A stretch of 22,168 nt of DNA from Bradyrhizobium septentrionale. Lineage in GTDB: Bacteria > Pseudomonadota > Alphaproteobacteria > Rhizobiales > Xanthobacteraceae. The notes below the pieces were generated by a model. It was not told where the DNA came from and did not search any database. It saw only the letters and a program-made list of their open reading frames with translations. Location: the NCBI RefSeq assembly GCF_011516645.4, contig NZ_CP088286.1:1-22168 (forward strand), written 5' to 3'. Positions 7,361 through 16,452 of the stretch are shown here, piece by piece. The position numbers and the translations under genes were made by a program. The first letter of the stretch is position 1, and the number at the start of each line of letters is the position of its first letter.

Positions 7361-7603
7361 ATGGTCCTACCCAAGGCGGAAGAGGAATGGGGCCAGCGTG
7401 CGAGCGCCTTCCTCAAGGCGGAAATGAAGAAAGCGGACGTGACCTATGCTGAGTTGGTCAAGCGGCTGAAAAAGCACGGCCTGAAAGACGAGACCGAAGC
7501 CGGGATCACCATGAAGCTGAAACGGGGATCGTTTACGGCGATCTTCTTTCTTGCGTGCGTTGCTGCGCTGGAGCTTGAACAGGTGGTCTTGGAGGAAATC
7601 TAG
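7361..7603 (+). CDS. DUF6471 family small protein
   Basis: 80 aa. ATG 7361 has AGGAG (7351-7355) at ideal distance. The whole protein matches what I know of DUF6471: EEEWGQRASAFLKAEMKKAD, VTYAELVKRLKKHGL, then ETEAGITMKLKRGSFTAIFF and a hydrophobic end. The pattern (short helix, YAEL turn, K-L-x-R-G-x-F) resembles a Cro/C1-type helix-turn-helix, so a DNA-binding regulator is plausible but unproven. It is intact, unlike nearly everything around it, and stands alone with its own operator-like repeats. That suggests it is still selected, perhaps as a regulator of plasmid or host genes. Confidence 0.82.
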   Translation: MVLPKAEEEWGQRASAFLKAEMKKADVTYAELVKRLKKHGLKDETEAGITMKLKRGSFTAIFFLACVAALELEQVVLEEI

Positions 7604-8110
7604 GCGTTGACCTAAGCTCTCATTAGAAATTCGCTCCATCGAATTTGGACACGCGCAAAAGCCAGACGCCGCCGCGTCGGGCTGAATGCTAATATGCGTC
7701 GTGACCGGCAATCGGCGACTAAATGCAGGATAGATCGGAGCCGTCTGTATAGAATTGCTCATCGCCAGAAAAAGATTGTTGGGCGGAGAGCAATGGGCGC
7801 TTGGAACCATCGATGAACCGGAACCATTAGAATTGTTGGGTGCCTTCCCGCGCTGGGGCGTGCCCGGGGCGGTCCCGGTTTTTGCCCCCCAGCCCCGACC
7901 GGGACCGTTCACTTAAAAGGTGGCTTCAGCCAGACAAATTTAGCTTGTGGCGTTTGCGCCATAATACCGCATTTTTCGCCGGCAATCCCCCGCTTTCCCG
8001 GGCCAGTCGTCAGATGGATAGGGCAGACCGGCAGCCGCTTAGGAGGCCGCGCAGATTCGGTGGAAAAACGGGCGCCGGACTATTCACGCTCGCTACGTCC
8101 GCGACACCAC
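7604..8110. other. Long non-coding stretch with a GC-rich inverted repeat
   Basis: No convincing gene lies in these 507 bp. A perfect 10-bp inverted repeat CGGTCCCGGT (7870-7879) / ACCGGGACCG (7898-7907) with an 18-base C-rich loop may be a terminator-like hairpin or the end of a mobile element; it has no T-run. The minus frame across it is Gly/Pro-rich and looks like a chance reading. The last 200 bases lead into the IS110 fragment and are probably its left flank. Confidence 0.4.
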
Positions 8111-8342
8111 ATGCAGGTCGTTCGGATAGGTCTAGATCTGGCGAAGTATGTCTTCGAAGTTCACGGCGTCGAACAACCACGGGAAAGTCGTTGTGCGAAA
8201 GAGGTTGCGTCGCGATGATGGCCAGCTTTTTCGCCAGGTTACCGGCCTGCCTGGTCGGCATGGAGGCTTCCAACGGGGCGCGTTATTGGGCGCTCGCGTG
8301 CTCACGGAGCTTGGCCATCAGGTCCGACTGATCAGTTCGTGA
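8111..8342 (+). pseudogene. IS110-family transposase, frameshifted N-terminal fragment
   Basis: ATG 8111 opens with MQVVRIGLDLAKYVFEVHGV, the RuvC-like DEDD start of IS110 transposases with the first Asp in GLDLAK. The reading then needs three frame changes: NHGKVVVRKRLRRDDG, then FFARLPACLVGMEASNGARY with the second acidic residue in GMEAS, then VLTELGHQVRLISS and a stop at 8340-8342. The rest of the usual 320-340 residues, including the C-terminal serine domain, is gone. The sequence style is closest to the IS1111 subgroup. A few bases later the IS66 end begins, so the IS66 insertion probably truncated it. Confidence 0.85.
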
Positions 8343-8354
8343 CGCCGACAAGCG

Positions 8355-8735
8355 GTAAGCGCGAAGCCGATACCCTGGCTTCAGAGTTAGAATGAATGTG
8401 CGAAGAAGCCTCCGGCTTGGAACGGAGGTTTGGATGGGATTGGACAGCAAAAAGGACGTCCATTTGGCCGGCTCACCGTTAGGGCCGGTGAGCCGGCTGG
8501 AGGTCCTCGAAGGACCGTCGGGGCGCCGTGTGCGTTCGGAGGCTGAGAGAGCCCGGATCGTCGCCGAGAGTCTGCTACCCGGTGCCCAGGTGTCCGAGGT
8601 GTCCGAGGTGGCGCGCAAGCACGGAGCGACGCGCTGGCAGATTTACGATTGGCGACCACGCTTTCGACAGCGAGGCATGTTGGCGCCGTGCGAGGTATCG
8701 CAGTCGACATTCGCACCGCTGGTCGTGGAAAGCTC
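8355..8735 (+). mobile_element. IS66-family element, left-end fragment
   Basis: The left end is GTAAGCGCGAAGCC at 8355, matching the GTAA-type terminal repeat of IS66 elements, 12 bases after the broken IS110 reading frame. Only the first accessory gene remains. Homology fades after FAPLVVE (about 8731), close to the par locus. The second accessory gene and the large transposase are missing, and there is no right end. Confidence 0.8.
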
Positions 8736-8784
8736 TACAACAAATGCCCGTCACGAAAACATATCTGGACGGGCTCCTAGCTAG
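8434..8784 (+). pseudogene. IS66 accessory protein TnpA, C-terminal end replaced
   Basis: ATG 8434 has GGAGG (8424-8428) five bases upstream; the frame is open from 8392, but that start has no ribosome site. The product begins MGLDSKKDVHLAGSPLGPVS and carries the helix-turn-helix region VARKHGATRWQIYDWR typical of the first small ORF of IS66 elements. A perfect 9-base tandem duplication (GTCCGAGGT at 8592-8600 and 8601-8609) inserts an extra V-S-E just before the helix. After FAPLVVE the last 18 or so codons are foreign, up to the stop at 8782-8784. Without the other IS66 genes it has no transposition role. Confidence 0.78.
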
Positions 8785-8794
8785 TATGCTGCTA
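8785..8794. repeat. Copy of the par palindrome half-site at the end of the parB-like gene
   Basis: TATGCTGCTA at 8785-8794 is identical to the right arm (9898-9907) of the palindrome between parA and repA, and it overlaps the stop codon of the parB-like gene. It may mark an old recombination edge or a second binding site. Confidence 0.5.
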
Positions 8795-9139
8795 CAAAAG
8801 CCCCTTATGGCCGCGTTTTTCGAGGTATTCGCGCAATGCCTCGACGTAGACGTCGTGCTCTTTCCGCTCCTCATGAAAAGCGATTTCCTTAAATTTCCGC
8901 TTGGCCTTCGGGGGCAGGTACAACATCGCGCGCGCGGCCGAATTGGCCACGGTCTTGCGGGCAGGCTTCTTCGGAGCCTCTGCCCTCACCTTCGGCTGCT
9001 CGATGCTGGGCGCCTCGGCCGCCTGGGCCTGCTCGGGCTCGGCATTCAGCGGCACGATGTTGTCAGCCGGAACCGGCTGCGGCGCTGGCCGTGCCACTAG
9101 ATGACTAAGCGCGTCGTTTCGCTTGTTCACTGGTCGCAT
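8792..9139 (-). CDS. Small partition protein (ribbon-helix-helix type, ParB partner)
   Basis: 115 aa from ATG 9139, or 112 aa from GTG 9130. The AAGGAG directly abutting the ATG is better spaced (9 bases) for the GTG, so the start is open. Residues 10-70 form an Ala/Pro/Glu-rich disordered arm. Residues 72-112 (RAMLYLPPKAKRKFKEIAFH, then YVEALREYLEKRG) fit a ribbon-helix-helix dimer as in small centromere-binding proteins paired with short ParA ATPases. The gene starts inside the end of parA (35-bp overlap), so the two are coupled. It likely binds the palindromic repeats between parA and repA and represses parAB. No sequence match to classical KorB-like ParB is seen. Confidence 0.8.
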   Translation of the reverse strand: MRPVNKRNDALSHLVARPAPQPVPADNIVPLNAEPEQAQAAEAPSIEQPKVRAEAPKKPARKTVANSAARAMLYLPPKAKRKFKEIAFHEERKEHDVYVEALREYLEKRGHKGLL

Positions 9140-9773
9140 CTCCTTGTTGTTTCCCCAGGCGCTTACGGCACCACGCCCAAAGCTCTTTGATTTCCTCGGC
9201 GGCCTTGCCGCCTGGTTCGTATTCGCTGGCGCCCTGCCCTAGCGCGTAGGCGTATTGGTGATCCATGCGGGCAGCCACGGCCTGCGGCACTACGGGGCCG
9301 TCATGCGCCAGGCTGGCCATGATCGCGGCCGTGATCTTGGCGGCCTTGTTGGGCGTGGCCTGGTTGATGATCAGGGCAAAGTCGCGCTTCATGCTGCGCA
9401 GGGCTTCCATGGTCGGCCGGGAAGCGTGCAGGTCGGGGCCTGCCGGGCGGATCGGGATCAGGCAAAGGTCGGCCGCCAACATGGCGCCGCGCGTGGCGTG
9501 GCTGTCCTCGCCCTTAGTGTCGATGATCACTAGGGTAAAGCCCCCCTGCCCTAGCCGCTCCAGGGCTTCGGTTAGGTTCGGCATCTGCTCATGGTTGACC
9601 ACATTCGGGGTTTCGGCCGTCCTGGTGTCGTACCAGTTGACGATCGTCCCCTGGGGATCGAGGTCGATCAGGCAGACATTTTCGCCGGATTCTTGCGCCG
9701 CTACGGCCAAGTTTATGGCGAGCATGCTTTTGCCGGTGCCGCCCTTCTGATTGACAAAGCTGATGACGTTCAT
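9105..9773 (-). CDS. parA: ParA-family partition ATPase
   Basis: 222 aa, the compact (type Ib) form without an N-terminal HTH. It has the deviant Walker A box KGGTGKS (residues 10-16, with both lysines), the switch motif LIDLDPQG (35-42), and Walker B LVIIDTKG (81-88). ATG 9773 has AGGA eight bases upstream. The ATPase moves plasmid copies by forming a dynamic gradient on the nucleoid, driven by the centromere-bound partner encoded just downstream. The length is normal for the group, and no motif is missing. It is transcribed away from repA out of the shared palindrome-rich spacer, where autoregulation is expected. Confidence 0.93.
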   Translation of the reverse strand: MNVISFVNQKGGTGKSMLAINLAVAAQESGENVCLIDLDPQGTIVNWYDTRTAETPNVVNHEQMPNLTEALERLGQGGFTLVIIDTKGEDSHATRGAMLAADLCLIPIRPAGPDLHASRPTMEALRSMKRDFALIINQATPNKAAKITAAIMASLAHDGPVVPQAVAARMDHQYAYALGQGASEYEPGGKAAEEIKELWAWCRKRLGKQQGDATSEQAKRRA

Positions 9774-9989
9774 GGGGTTATCCTATGGCCGGTAGCAATG
9801 TGCAGCCATACTGTCGTAGCAATATATTAACATGCTGTTACAGCAGTGCAGCAGCATATTAGCATATTAGTACGGCGGCAGAATAGCAGCATACTAATAT
9901 GCTGCTACGGCGCCACAGCGGTACGGGAAATCTGCGCAATGAGCGGGCGCCAGGCTAGGCGCGGATTCGGCCGTGGCATACTTTGAGGC
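9774..9989. promoter_or_regulatory. Divergent parA/repA control region and candidate parS
   Basis: This is 216 bp with an AT-rich core. There is a perfect 10-bp palindrome TAGCAGCATA (9884-9893) / TATGCTGCTA (9898-9907) around CTAA. Nearby are TAACA-TGC-TGTTA (about 9829-9841), a tandem GCATATTAG (about 9854-9870), and GTAGCAAT twice (about 9792 and 9815). Many words share the core GCAGCAT or its complement. The divergent genes need two promoters here, and small RHH partition proteins bind such repeats, so operator and centromere functions probably coincide. No exact -35/-10 pair could be fixed. Confidence 0.65.
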
Positions 9990-11084
9990 GTGGCTGATTC
10001 GGAACCGACCAACGCCCTAACGCTCGTCGCCGTGGACGGCATCCGCGACGCCGACCTGTTGGCGAGCGTGGAAAAGGCGCGGGGCTCGATCGCCTACGAG
10101 TCATCCCTGCGGGTCTATCAAAGCATCCAGCGAGAGCGCGACGCCAAGGCTGCTCACGAGGGTGAGAAGCAAACCCGGCTGGCGAGCATGCCGCGCGAAC
10201 AGCGGCGACGCTACGGGATCAGAGAAGTTTTTGAAAATTCGACGCCCACGGCCGCCGATGTGCGGCACCTGCACAGCGTGATTGCGATCTGCGGCATGCC
10301 TTATGAGCGGCAGCCAGTGGACGTGCGCGAGTTCGAGCGCGTCCAAGGCAACATGGCCCTCGATCTATCGGCTGGGTATCTCCGCAACGCGGAAGGCAAA
10401 AAGATCGTGCAGCCGCTGCCGTTCGGCCCCAAGGCTCGGCTTGTGATGATGCACCTGTGTTCCGAGGGTATCAGGCAGAAATCGCCAACCATCGACATTG
10501 CCGAGAGCCTGACCGGCTTCGTGCGCGATATGGGCTTTTCAGACAGCGGCGGCAAAAAGGGGCCGCTGACGGCATTCAAGGAACAGATAAACGCGCTGGC
10601 GGCCTGCACTATGAAAGTAAGCGTGTGGGACGGCGTGCGGGCGCGCACAAAATCGGTGACGCCATTCGATGAGGTTGACGTGTGGCTGGCTCCGCATCCT
10701 GACCAGCGCTCGTTGTGGCCTAGCACTGTGACCTTCAACGATACGTTTTTTGAGAGCCTGCAACGCCACGCACTGCCGGTGAATAGCCAGGCGGTGAGGG
10801 CCTTCGCTGGCTCCGCGCGCAAACTCGATTTGTATTTTTGGCTTGGTTACAAGCTCTACAACATTACCAAGCCGCTCAACATCAGCTGGAACGCCCTGGG
10901 CGAGCAATTCGGGCAGGGGTTCGGACGGCAACGCGATTTCCGATCGCGCATGGCCCTGGAGCTGGCGCACATCAAGGAAGTGTTCCCGAAGCTGCCGGTC
11001 AAGCTCGACGAAAACGGCATTCGGCTTGAGCCTGCCGGGCCTGACGTGCTGGCGTTGCCAGCGGTACGCTCCCGCAAAAAATAG
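9990..11084 (+). CDS. repA: RepA-type replication initiator
   Basis: 364 aa. The middle and C-terminal parts match the RepA_C-type initiators of proteobacterial plasmids: LPFGPKARLVMMHLCSEGIR, then SPTIDIAESLTGFVRDMGFS, GGKKGPLTAFKEQINALAAC, and a second winged-helix-like region (ARKLDLYFWLGYKLYNITKP and on). The start is GTG 9990, since an in-frame TGA lies two codons upstream. GAGG is only one base away from it, so initiation may be weak or begin at a later GTG; the first ATG is near residue 67. The gene ends at the unit border, directly before the iterons it should bind. It is divergent from parA across the palindromic spacer, a common arrangement for coupling copy number to partition. Confidence 0.92.
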   Translation: MADSEPTNALTLVAVDGIRDADLLASVEKARGSIAYESSLRVYQSIQRERDAKAAHEGEKQTRLASMPREQRRRYGIREVFENSTPTAADVRHLHSVIAICGMPYERQPVDVREFERVQGNMALDLSAGYLRNAEGKKIVQPLPFGPKARLVMMHLCSEGIRQKSPTIDIAESLTGFVRDMGFSDSGGKKGPLTAFKEQINALAACTMKVSVWDGVRARTKSVTPFDEVDVWLAPHPDQRSLWPSTVTFNDTFFESLQRHALPVNSQAVRAFAGSARKLDLYFWLGYKLYNITKPLNISWNALGEQFGQGFGRQRDFRSRMALELAHIKEVFPKLPVKLDENGIRLEPAGPDVLALPAVRSRKK

Positions 11085-11105
11085 CGATTTTAGAGTAACT
11101 CTGCT

Positions 11106-11286
11106 CCGCAGACTTGGTCGCGCTTGGCCTTGCGCTGAATCCTGTATTTTCAACGGCATAGCAGGGGGGGGCCGCAGACTTGGTCGCGCTGCTCCGCAGA
11201 CTTGGTCGCGGGGCGGGCGTTTCACCCGCAGACCTAGTCGCGCTGCTCCGCAGACTTAGTCACGGTTTTCCGCAGACTTGGTCGCG
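11106..11286. repeat. Iteron array, copy 2
   Basis: Same six iterons, at 11106, 11172, 11194, 11226, 11248 and 11270, each 17 bp. Here they follow the repA stop at 11082-11084 in continuous sequence, which confirms the rep-iteron order. Confidence 0.85.
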
Positions 11287-11359
11287 CCATATATAGAACA
11301 GAACACTACAGAACATTTTGCAGAACACTTTTTTCTTAAAACCTACCGAATCTCTGAAC
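11287..11359. other. AT-rich stretch next to iterons, copy 2
   Basis: Same AGAACA repeats and T-run as at 203-275. Confidence 0.5.
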
Positions 11360-11773
11360 AGAGGTTTTTGAAAAATGGATTTGAAGGGAAGGGATCGAAA
11401 CACCACTGCCTCGACCAGTGCTGTTGTTCAGCACACTACGGGCTGAACCGATGGCAGCCAAAAGAAGCTGGGAAGGGAAGCAGGAACTATGCGGGAAAGT
11501 GGGTGATGACGGAATGAGATAGGCGGCGTATCGAGGCGGGTGTCGAGCCTGCCAGAGCCTCACATGGGATGGTTCGTGTCTGGTAATTTTCTTACGCCAC
11601 TGCCGATCGCTGGCAGTGCCATAGGGCGTCGATCGCACGGTGCCGCCTCTGCCGATCCGACCCCATTCGCGGATCACGGCCCATTCGCCGAACAAGGTGG
11701 GCTGTACGTCGAGTTTGTAAAACCGCGCCATCTTCTTGTCGGCGTCGATGCGCACCAGGTTGACCGCAGTCAC
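11336..11773 (-). pseudogene. WGR-domain protein, C-terminal part replaced, copy 2
   Basis: Same translation as 252-689: W-G-R signature present, family match lost after residue 55, GTG start overlapping the resolvase stop. Confidence 0.7.
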
Positions 11774-12339
11774 GCCGTTAGCCTCGTGATGGTCATGCGG
11801 TTGACGTTGTAGCTTCGGGCGATCTCGGCGGGGGGTTCTCCGGCTTCGCGGCGAGCCAGAGCCTCGCGCTTCTGCTCGGGGGTGAGTTTAGGGGGGCGGC
11901 CCATATGCTGGCCCCGCGCCGTCGCCCTGGCGCGGCCTTCGGCTGTCCGGGTGCGGATCAGGTCGCGCTCCACGTCAGCCATGCCAGCCATCACGGCCAA
12001 CATCATGCGGCCCGTGCTGGTGCCGGTGTCGGCCCAAGGTTCGGCGATCGAGCGAAACACGGCGCCGCCCTGGTTGATGCGCTGGACGATGGCGAACAGG
12101 TCGAACAGCGACCGCGCCAGGCGGTCGATGCGTGTGACCGTCACCACGTCGCCGGGCTCCAGCTTGCCGAGCATGCGCTGCAGCTCTTTGCGATCGACGC
12201 GGGCGCCGCTGGCGGTGTCCTTGAAGATCACGGCGCAGCCTGCGGCTTTCAACTGGGCCAGCTGCGCGTCGAGGGTCTGCCCGGTCGTGCTGACGCGGGC
12301 ATATCCAATCAGGCGATTTTGGGCGCTACTTTTGCTCAT
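11770..12339 (-). CDS. Serine resolvase/invertase family recombinase, copy 2
   Basis: Identical to 686-1255 (Ser17 nucleophile, C-terminal helix-turn-helix). If the dimer were real, two copies of the gene and of its candidate site would stand in direct orientation, the substrate such an enzyme resolves. Confidence 0.92.
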   Translation of the reverse strand: MSKSSAQNRLIGYARVSTTGQTLDAQLAQLKAAGCAVIFKDTASGARVDRKELQRMLGKLEPGDVVTVTRIDRLARSLFDLFAIVQRINQGGAVFRSIAEPWADTGTSTGRMMLAVMAGMADVERDLIRTRTAEGRARATARGQHMGRPPKLTPEQKREALARREAGEPPAEIARSYNVNRMTITRLTA

Positions 12340-12341
12340 AT

Positions 12342-12395
12342 CTTTTGTGCATCGTAACCCCTTGCAAAAGCACGGGCAAGCAAAAAGCACAAAAG
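12342..12395. promoter_or_regulatory. Candidate res/operator upstream of resolvase, copy 2
   Basis: Inverted repeat 12342-12350 / 12387-12395 with the internal GCAAAAGCAC pair, as at 1258-1311. Confidence 0.4.
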
Positions 12396-12404
12396 TCTTG
12401 AATT

Positions 12405-12975
12405 ATGAGCATAGCCGTAATGTTGAGAGAAACCCAGCATATCAGCCGCAAGATGGTACAGAACATCTTTCGGGCATTCGACTTCGCACGGGCGTCGAGT
12501 ATTCCCCTCAGACGGCGTTTGAACACATCCGCCACAAGTATCGTGACTGGCTTGCCCATCACGCTCGAAAGCTCGGCGTGAAGATACCGCCGCAATACGT
12601 TCAGCTTCGAGGCGCCCGGCGACCCTCATGTAAACTGGGCGCTGCGCGTGCCGCCCCGGCTTATCAAGGAATTTGAACGCAAGCTGCGTTCATGGGGTCA
12701 AAAAGGTGCAAGGGGAACCCGGCGACCACGACATCAACATCCAGCTCATCAAGGCCCGATGCCGCTTACAAAGCGTTGGCGAATTATCTCTGCAAAGGCT
12801 GTGATCCGGCCTTTATCGAGCATTTCTACCTGACCGAGCTGCGCGATCAGCATGGGCCGCAGGGTGCTTTCTGGGCAAGCGCGCCGGAGTCAGCCCTTCT
12901 CTCAACAAGGGCGCTCGGGAGGCCACTGGCTATAACCCCAAGCGGCGCACCCTGCCCTCGCGAATGGTGGCTTAA
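12405..12975 (+). pseudogene. Frameshifted replication-protein-like gene, copy 2
   Basis: Same chain of broken frames as 1321-1891, with the same frame changes. They are therefore not random read errors between the two copies. Confidence 0.5.
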
Positions 12976-12996
12976 CAGGCCAGAGAAGCCCCGTGA

Positions 12997-13657
12997 CGCT
13001 GGTATATTTTCGAGGCCTCTCGTTTCTCGCCGCCAGCTAAAGGCGCTTCCAGCCGCCTCCCTGAGGCCGCCAGCTGGCCTTGCGGCGCAGCTGCCGAACA
13101 CCCTAAAGTACCAACGGGGGCGAGCAAGACGCAGACACCCGGCGGCTGGGTTGTGACCGCCGGCGGCGAGACAGACGCGAAAACCGTCGAACCCGCGATC
13201 ACCATTGGCGATGATGTCATCAATGCTCCGGAGATTTCGCTGCTCGTTCCCGTCGAGATGATCCCTGCGTTCCTGCCCCCGGTCCATGTGGTCGCCGAGG
13301 CAGAGGCTGTTCTTGCTGGCGCGGGCGCAAAGCGTAAGCCCACGAAAGAAACCGAAGGCCCCGGCTGCGCCGAAGCCTCCCCGCGTTACGAAGAAGCAGA
13401 TCAGCGACGGTGCAGTCACCCGCGAGCAAGGCATCGTGGACGAGCTGTTCGGCGATCTGCGGCGCGCTAAGATCACCATCAGCGAAATTTGCGCGGCACC
13501 CAGAGATGCGACGCGCTGTCTTGGCTCCGCCCACAAAGCCTTGCGGGGCGGGCTTGAAGAAAAGGGGCCGCATCTCTGCGACCCCTTGCCGGTTGCAATC
13601 TTACTCGTACTGAAATGTCAGCCCCGGCGAACCCAACCTAGAGTTTTCCACGCCTAA
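12997..13657 (+). pseudogene. Decayed ORF with Lys/Pro/Ala-rich linker, copy 2
   Basis: Same as 1913-2573, with the frame change at the K/P/A linker near 13346-13352. Confidence 0.4.
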
Positions 13658-13725
13658 TGTTATCCCGATAAAATACGGCGTATGCGCAAGACAGCCAATC
13701 GGAGGCCACACGGGGCGGGCGATCA

Positions 13726-14640
<915 letters not shown>

Positions 14641-14641
<1 letters not shown>

Positions 14642-15039
14642 CACTTAGCCTGGACAGCAGCAATCTCTTTGATGACGGCTAGAAAAGCCGCAATTGAAGA
14701 TAATGTCAGGGCTGCGGTTATGGCGGACGCGACCAATATTAGGAATATTCTGAGTAGGATATCGACGCCGGTTGGGCCGCCTTCTCTCGCGGGTCCTAGA
14801 TTGAACTGCGCTTGGTTGACGTATGCAAAAACGAACTGGTAGAGGGCGATGGCCCCGACTATTGCCAAGCCCCACATGTACCACTTCCCCGACATCTCAG
14901 CGATGAAGAACAGGAACGCGACCACGACGAAGTTGCGCAGGATATCCAGTACCCATTTTGCATATTCCTCGCCCAGCTTCCCGGCACGCATGCCATTCTC
15001 GTCAATGGACATAAACGGTAACTTCTTATTCTCAGCCAT
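14641..15039 (-). CDS. Small multi-pass membrane protein, copy 2
   Basis: Identical to 3557-3955: GGAGGGG ribosome site, three to four hydrophobic segments, one-base overlap with the next gene. Confidence 0.75.
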
Positions 15040-15139
15040 GTTTCCCCTCCGACTCGAGGCCTTCGCGAGAGTAGCAAAAAGTACTTCCTGCGAGAGCAAT
15101 ATGACTGGGATGCAGCGGAGAAGAAGCCCCGCCTTGTTA

Positions 15140-15229
15140 GCCCGTCCTATTCGTGAGAGTGCGTTTTTTTAGTCCGATTGATGTGGCCGCACATCTGCTC
15201 TGACGAGGCGCGCGGGATTACGCCTGCGG
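15140..15229 (-). repeat. Diverged direct repeat B, copy 2
   Basis: Same as 4056-4145. Confidence 0.6.
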
Positions 15230-15492
15230 CCCCCCCCCCGCATGAACGGTGCGCGGGGATTAACAGGCGCCCGGCCCCTACGGAGTAGGGGGAATCCGAT
15301 TTATGACGAAATCCGGGCGTGGGCGTGGGAAGACGGGATCAGCCTGAAAGCTTAAATCGGGAAATAGATGCTCATGGCTATTTTGTCAGGCTAGCCCAAC
15401 CGCCGCGGCCGCCGGCGGGCACCCGGGTCGAGTTCGACAAGAAAGGCTGGAGGCATTAGATCATCGCTGCCTACCAAAAGCTAGACCACAGC
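15230..15492 (+). other. Gene-poor stretch with C10 tract and ORF remnants, copy 2
   Basis: Same as 4146-4408: C10 at 15230-15239, short frame 15242-15355, hairpin 15275-15291. Confidence 0.35.
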
Positions 15493-16452
15493 TCAATCGT
15501 TGCCGTAGTCGGGCTCGTATTCGCGCTGGCGGGTTTCTGTCTTGATGCGATCGACGTTCAACCCAACCGCCTCGATGGAGTCGCGGCTTTCAAGATGCAG
15601 GTTGCAGTAAGGGCACAGGAATTCTTCCGCGACATAAGAAACATCGACCAACTCTTCATAGGGATCATCTTCGTTGTCATCCTCGGAGACCTCCTCGTCA
15701 TATTTGACCCCCGCAAGGAACGACCGTGATTTGCATGCCGGGCATTCCGCTTCCCAAATGTCATCGGCGTGTTGTCTGAAACTGTTCCGCACGTTCCATA
15801 GGCCTATCGCGTCTGCCTTAGCGTCTGCTTCTTCGCGTTCCTTCCTCGGACGTGCGCCGAAGGCGTCAGCCGCCGTTTGCACGCGAACCTTCGCCGCTTG
15901 CTCAGTCGCATGCGTGTATTCGGCGAGCAATTCCTTGGGGGCCTTGGCCTTGTCGGCACCGAGCCAAGCTTCGATCGAACTGTCACTGGCCTCAAGAATG
16001 ATTTCCGCTGTGTGCCAGTAGCGACCCTCCCAAGAGGACGCAATCACGCCCTCGAACGGAGCCTCACCCGAGTGCAGCTCGGCATTCTGCTTCTCGCTCA
16101 TGTTGGTGCAGAATTTCTTCGTGCTTTCGTCAAACCGCTTCGATACATGTGCGAGCCGATCGAACACCGTCTTTGCGATGATGGTTTTGATATCCGTGTC
16201 TACGCTCCGTCCTGCCGCCGCAAACAACGAAGCCGAGCTGTTCGGGTCGGCCACAAGGCACGGGTGGATCTTTGCTAGAGCTGCCTTGCCAACCAATTCG
16301 AGTGCCAGTGATGCCCAGAGCTGGTATTCGCCCATCGACCGGGCCGCTTTGGCCGCCAGGGCGCGGCCGATATAGGTCTGTGACTTTCCCATCAGCGCAT
16401 CCGCCGAAAGGGCTGTGGTCATAGCTGGCGCTTTGGGAGCCGGTTTCTTCAT
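15493..16452 (-). CDS. Zinc-ribbon protein with HEPN-like region, copy 2
   Basis: Identical 319-aa product to 4409-5368 (CPAC and CPYC knuckles, KQNAELHSGE motif), coupled by ATGA to the dioxygenase. Confidence 0.8.
   Translation of the reverse strand: MKKPAPKAPAMTTALSADALMGKSQTYIGRALAAKAARSMGEYQLWASLALELVGKAALAKIHPCLVADPNSSASLFAAAGRSVDTDIKTIIAKTVFDRLAHVSKRFDESTKKFCTNMSEKQNAELHSGEAPFEGVIASSWEGRYWHTAEIILEASDSSIEAWLGADKAKAPKELLAEYTHATEQAAKVRVQTAADAFGARPRKEREEADAKADAIGLWNVRNSFRQHADDIWEAECPACKSRSFLAGVKYDEEVSEDDNEDDPYEELVDVSYVAEEFLCPYCNLHLESRDSIEAVGLNVDRIKTETRQREYEPDYGND

Noticed and set aside
7367..7912. Minus-strand ORF of 181 codons
   Set aside because: It overlaps the intact DUF6471 gene in antisense, and its remainder is low-complexity Gly/Pro/Ser sequence.
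7910..8110. Left flank of the IS110 fragment as a bridge-RNA gene
   Set aside because: The transposase fragment resembles the IS1111 subgroup, where the guide RNA lies at the other end, and the element is truncated. I could not see a supported RNA fold.
10539..11225. Minus-strand ORF running across the unit junction, opposite repA
   Set aside because: It is antisense to repA and continues through the iterons, so it is a chance open frame.
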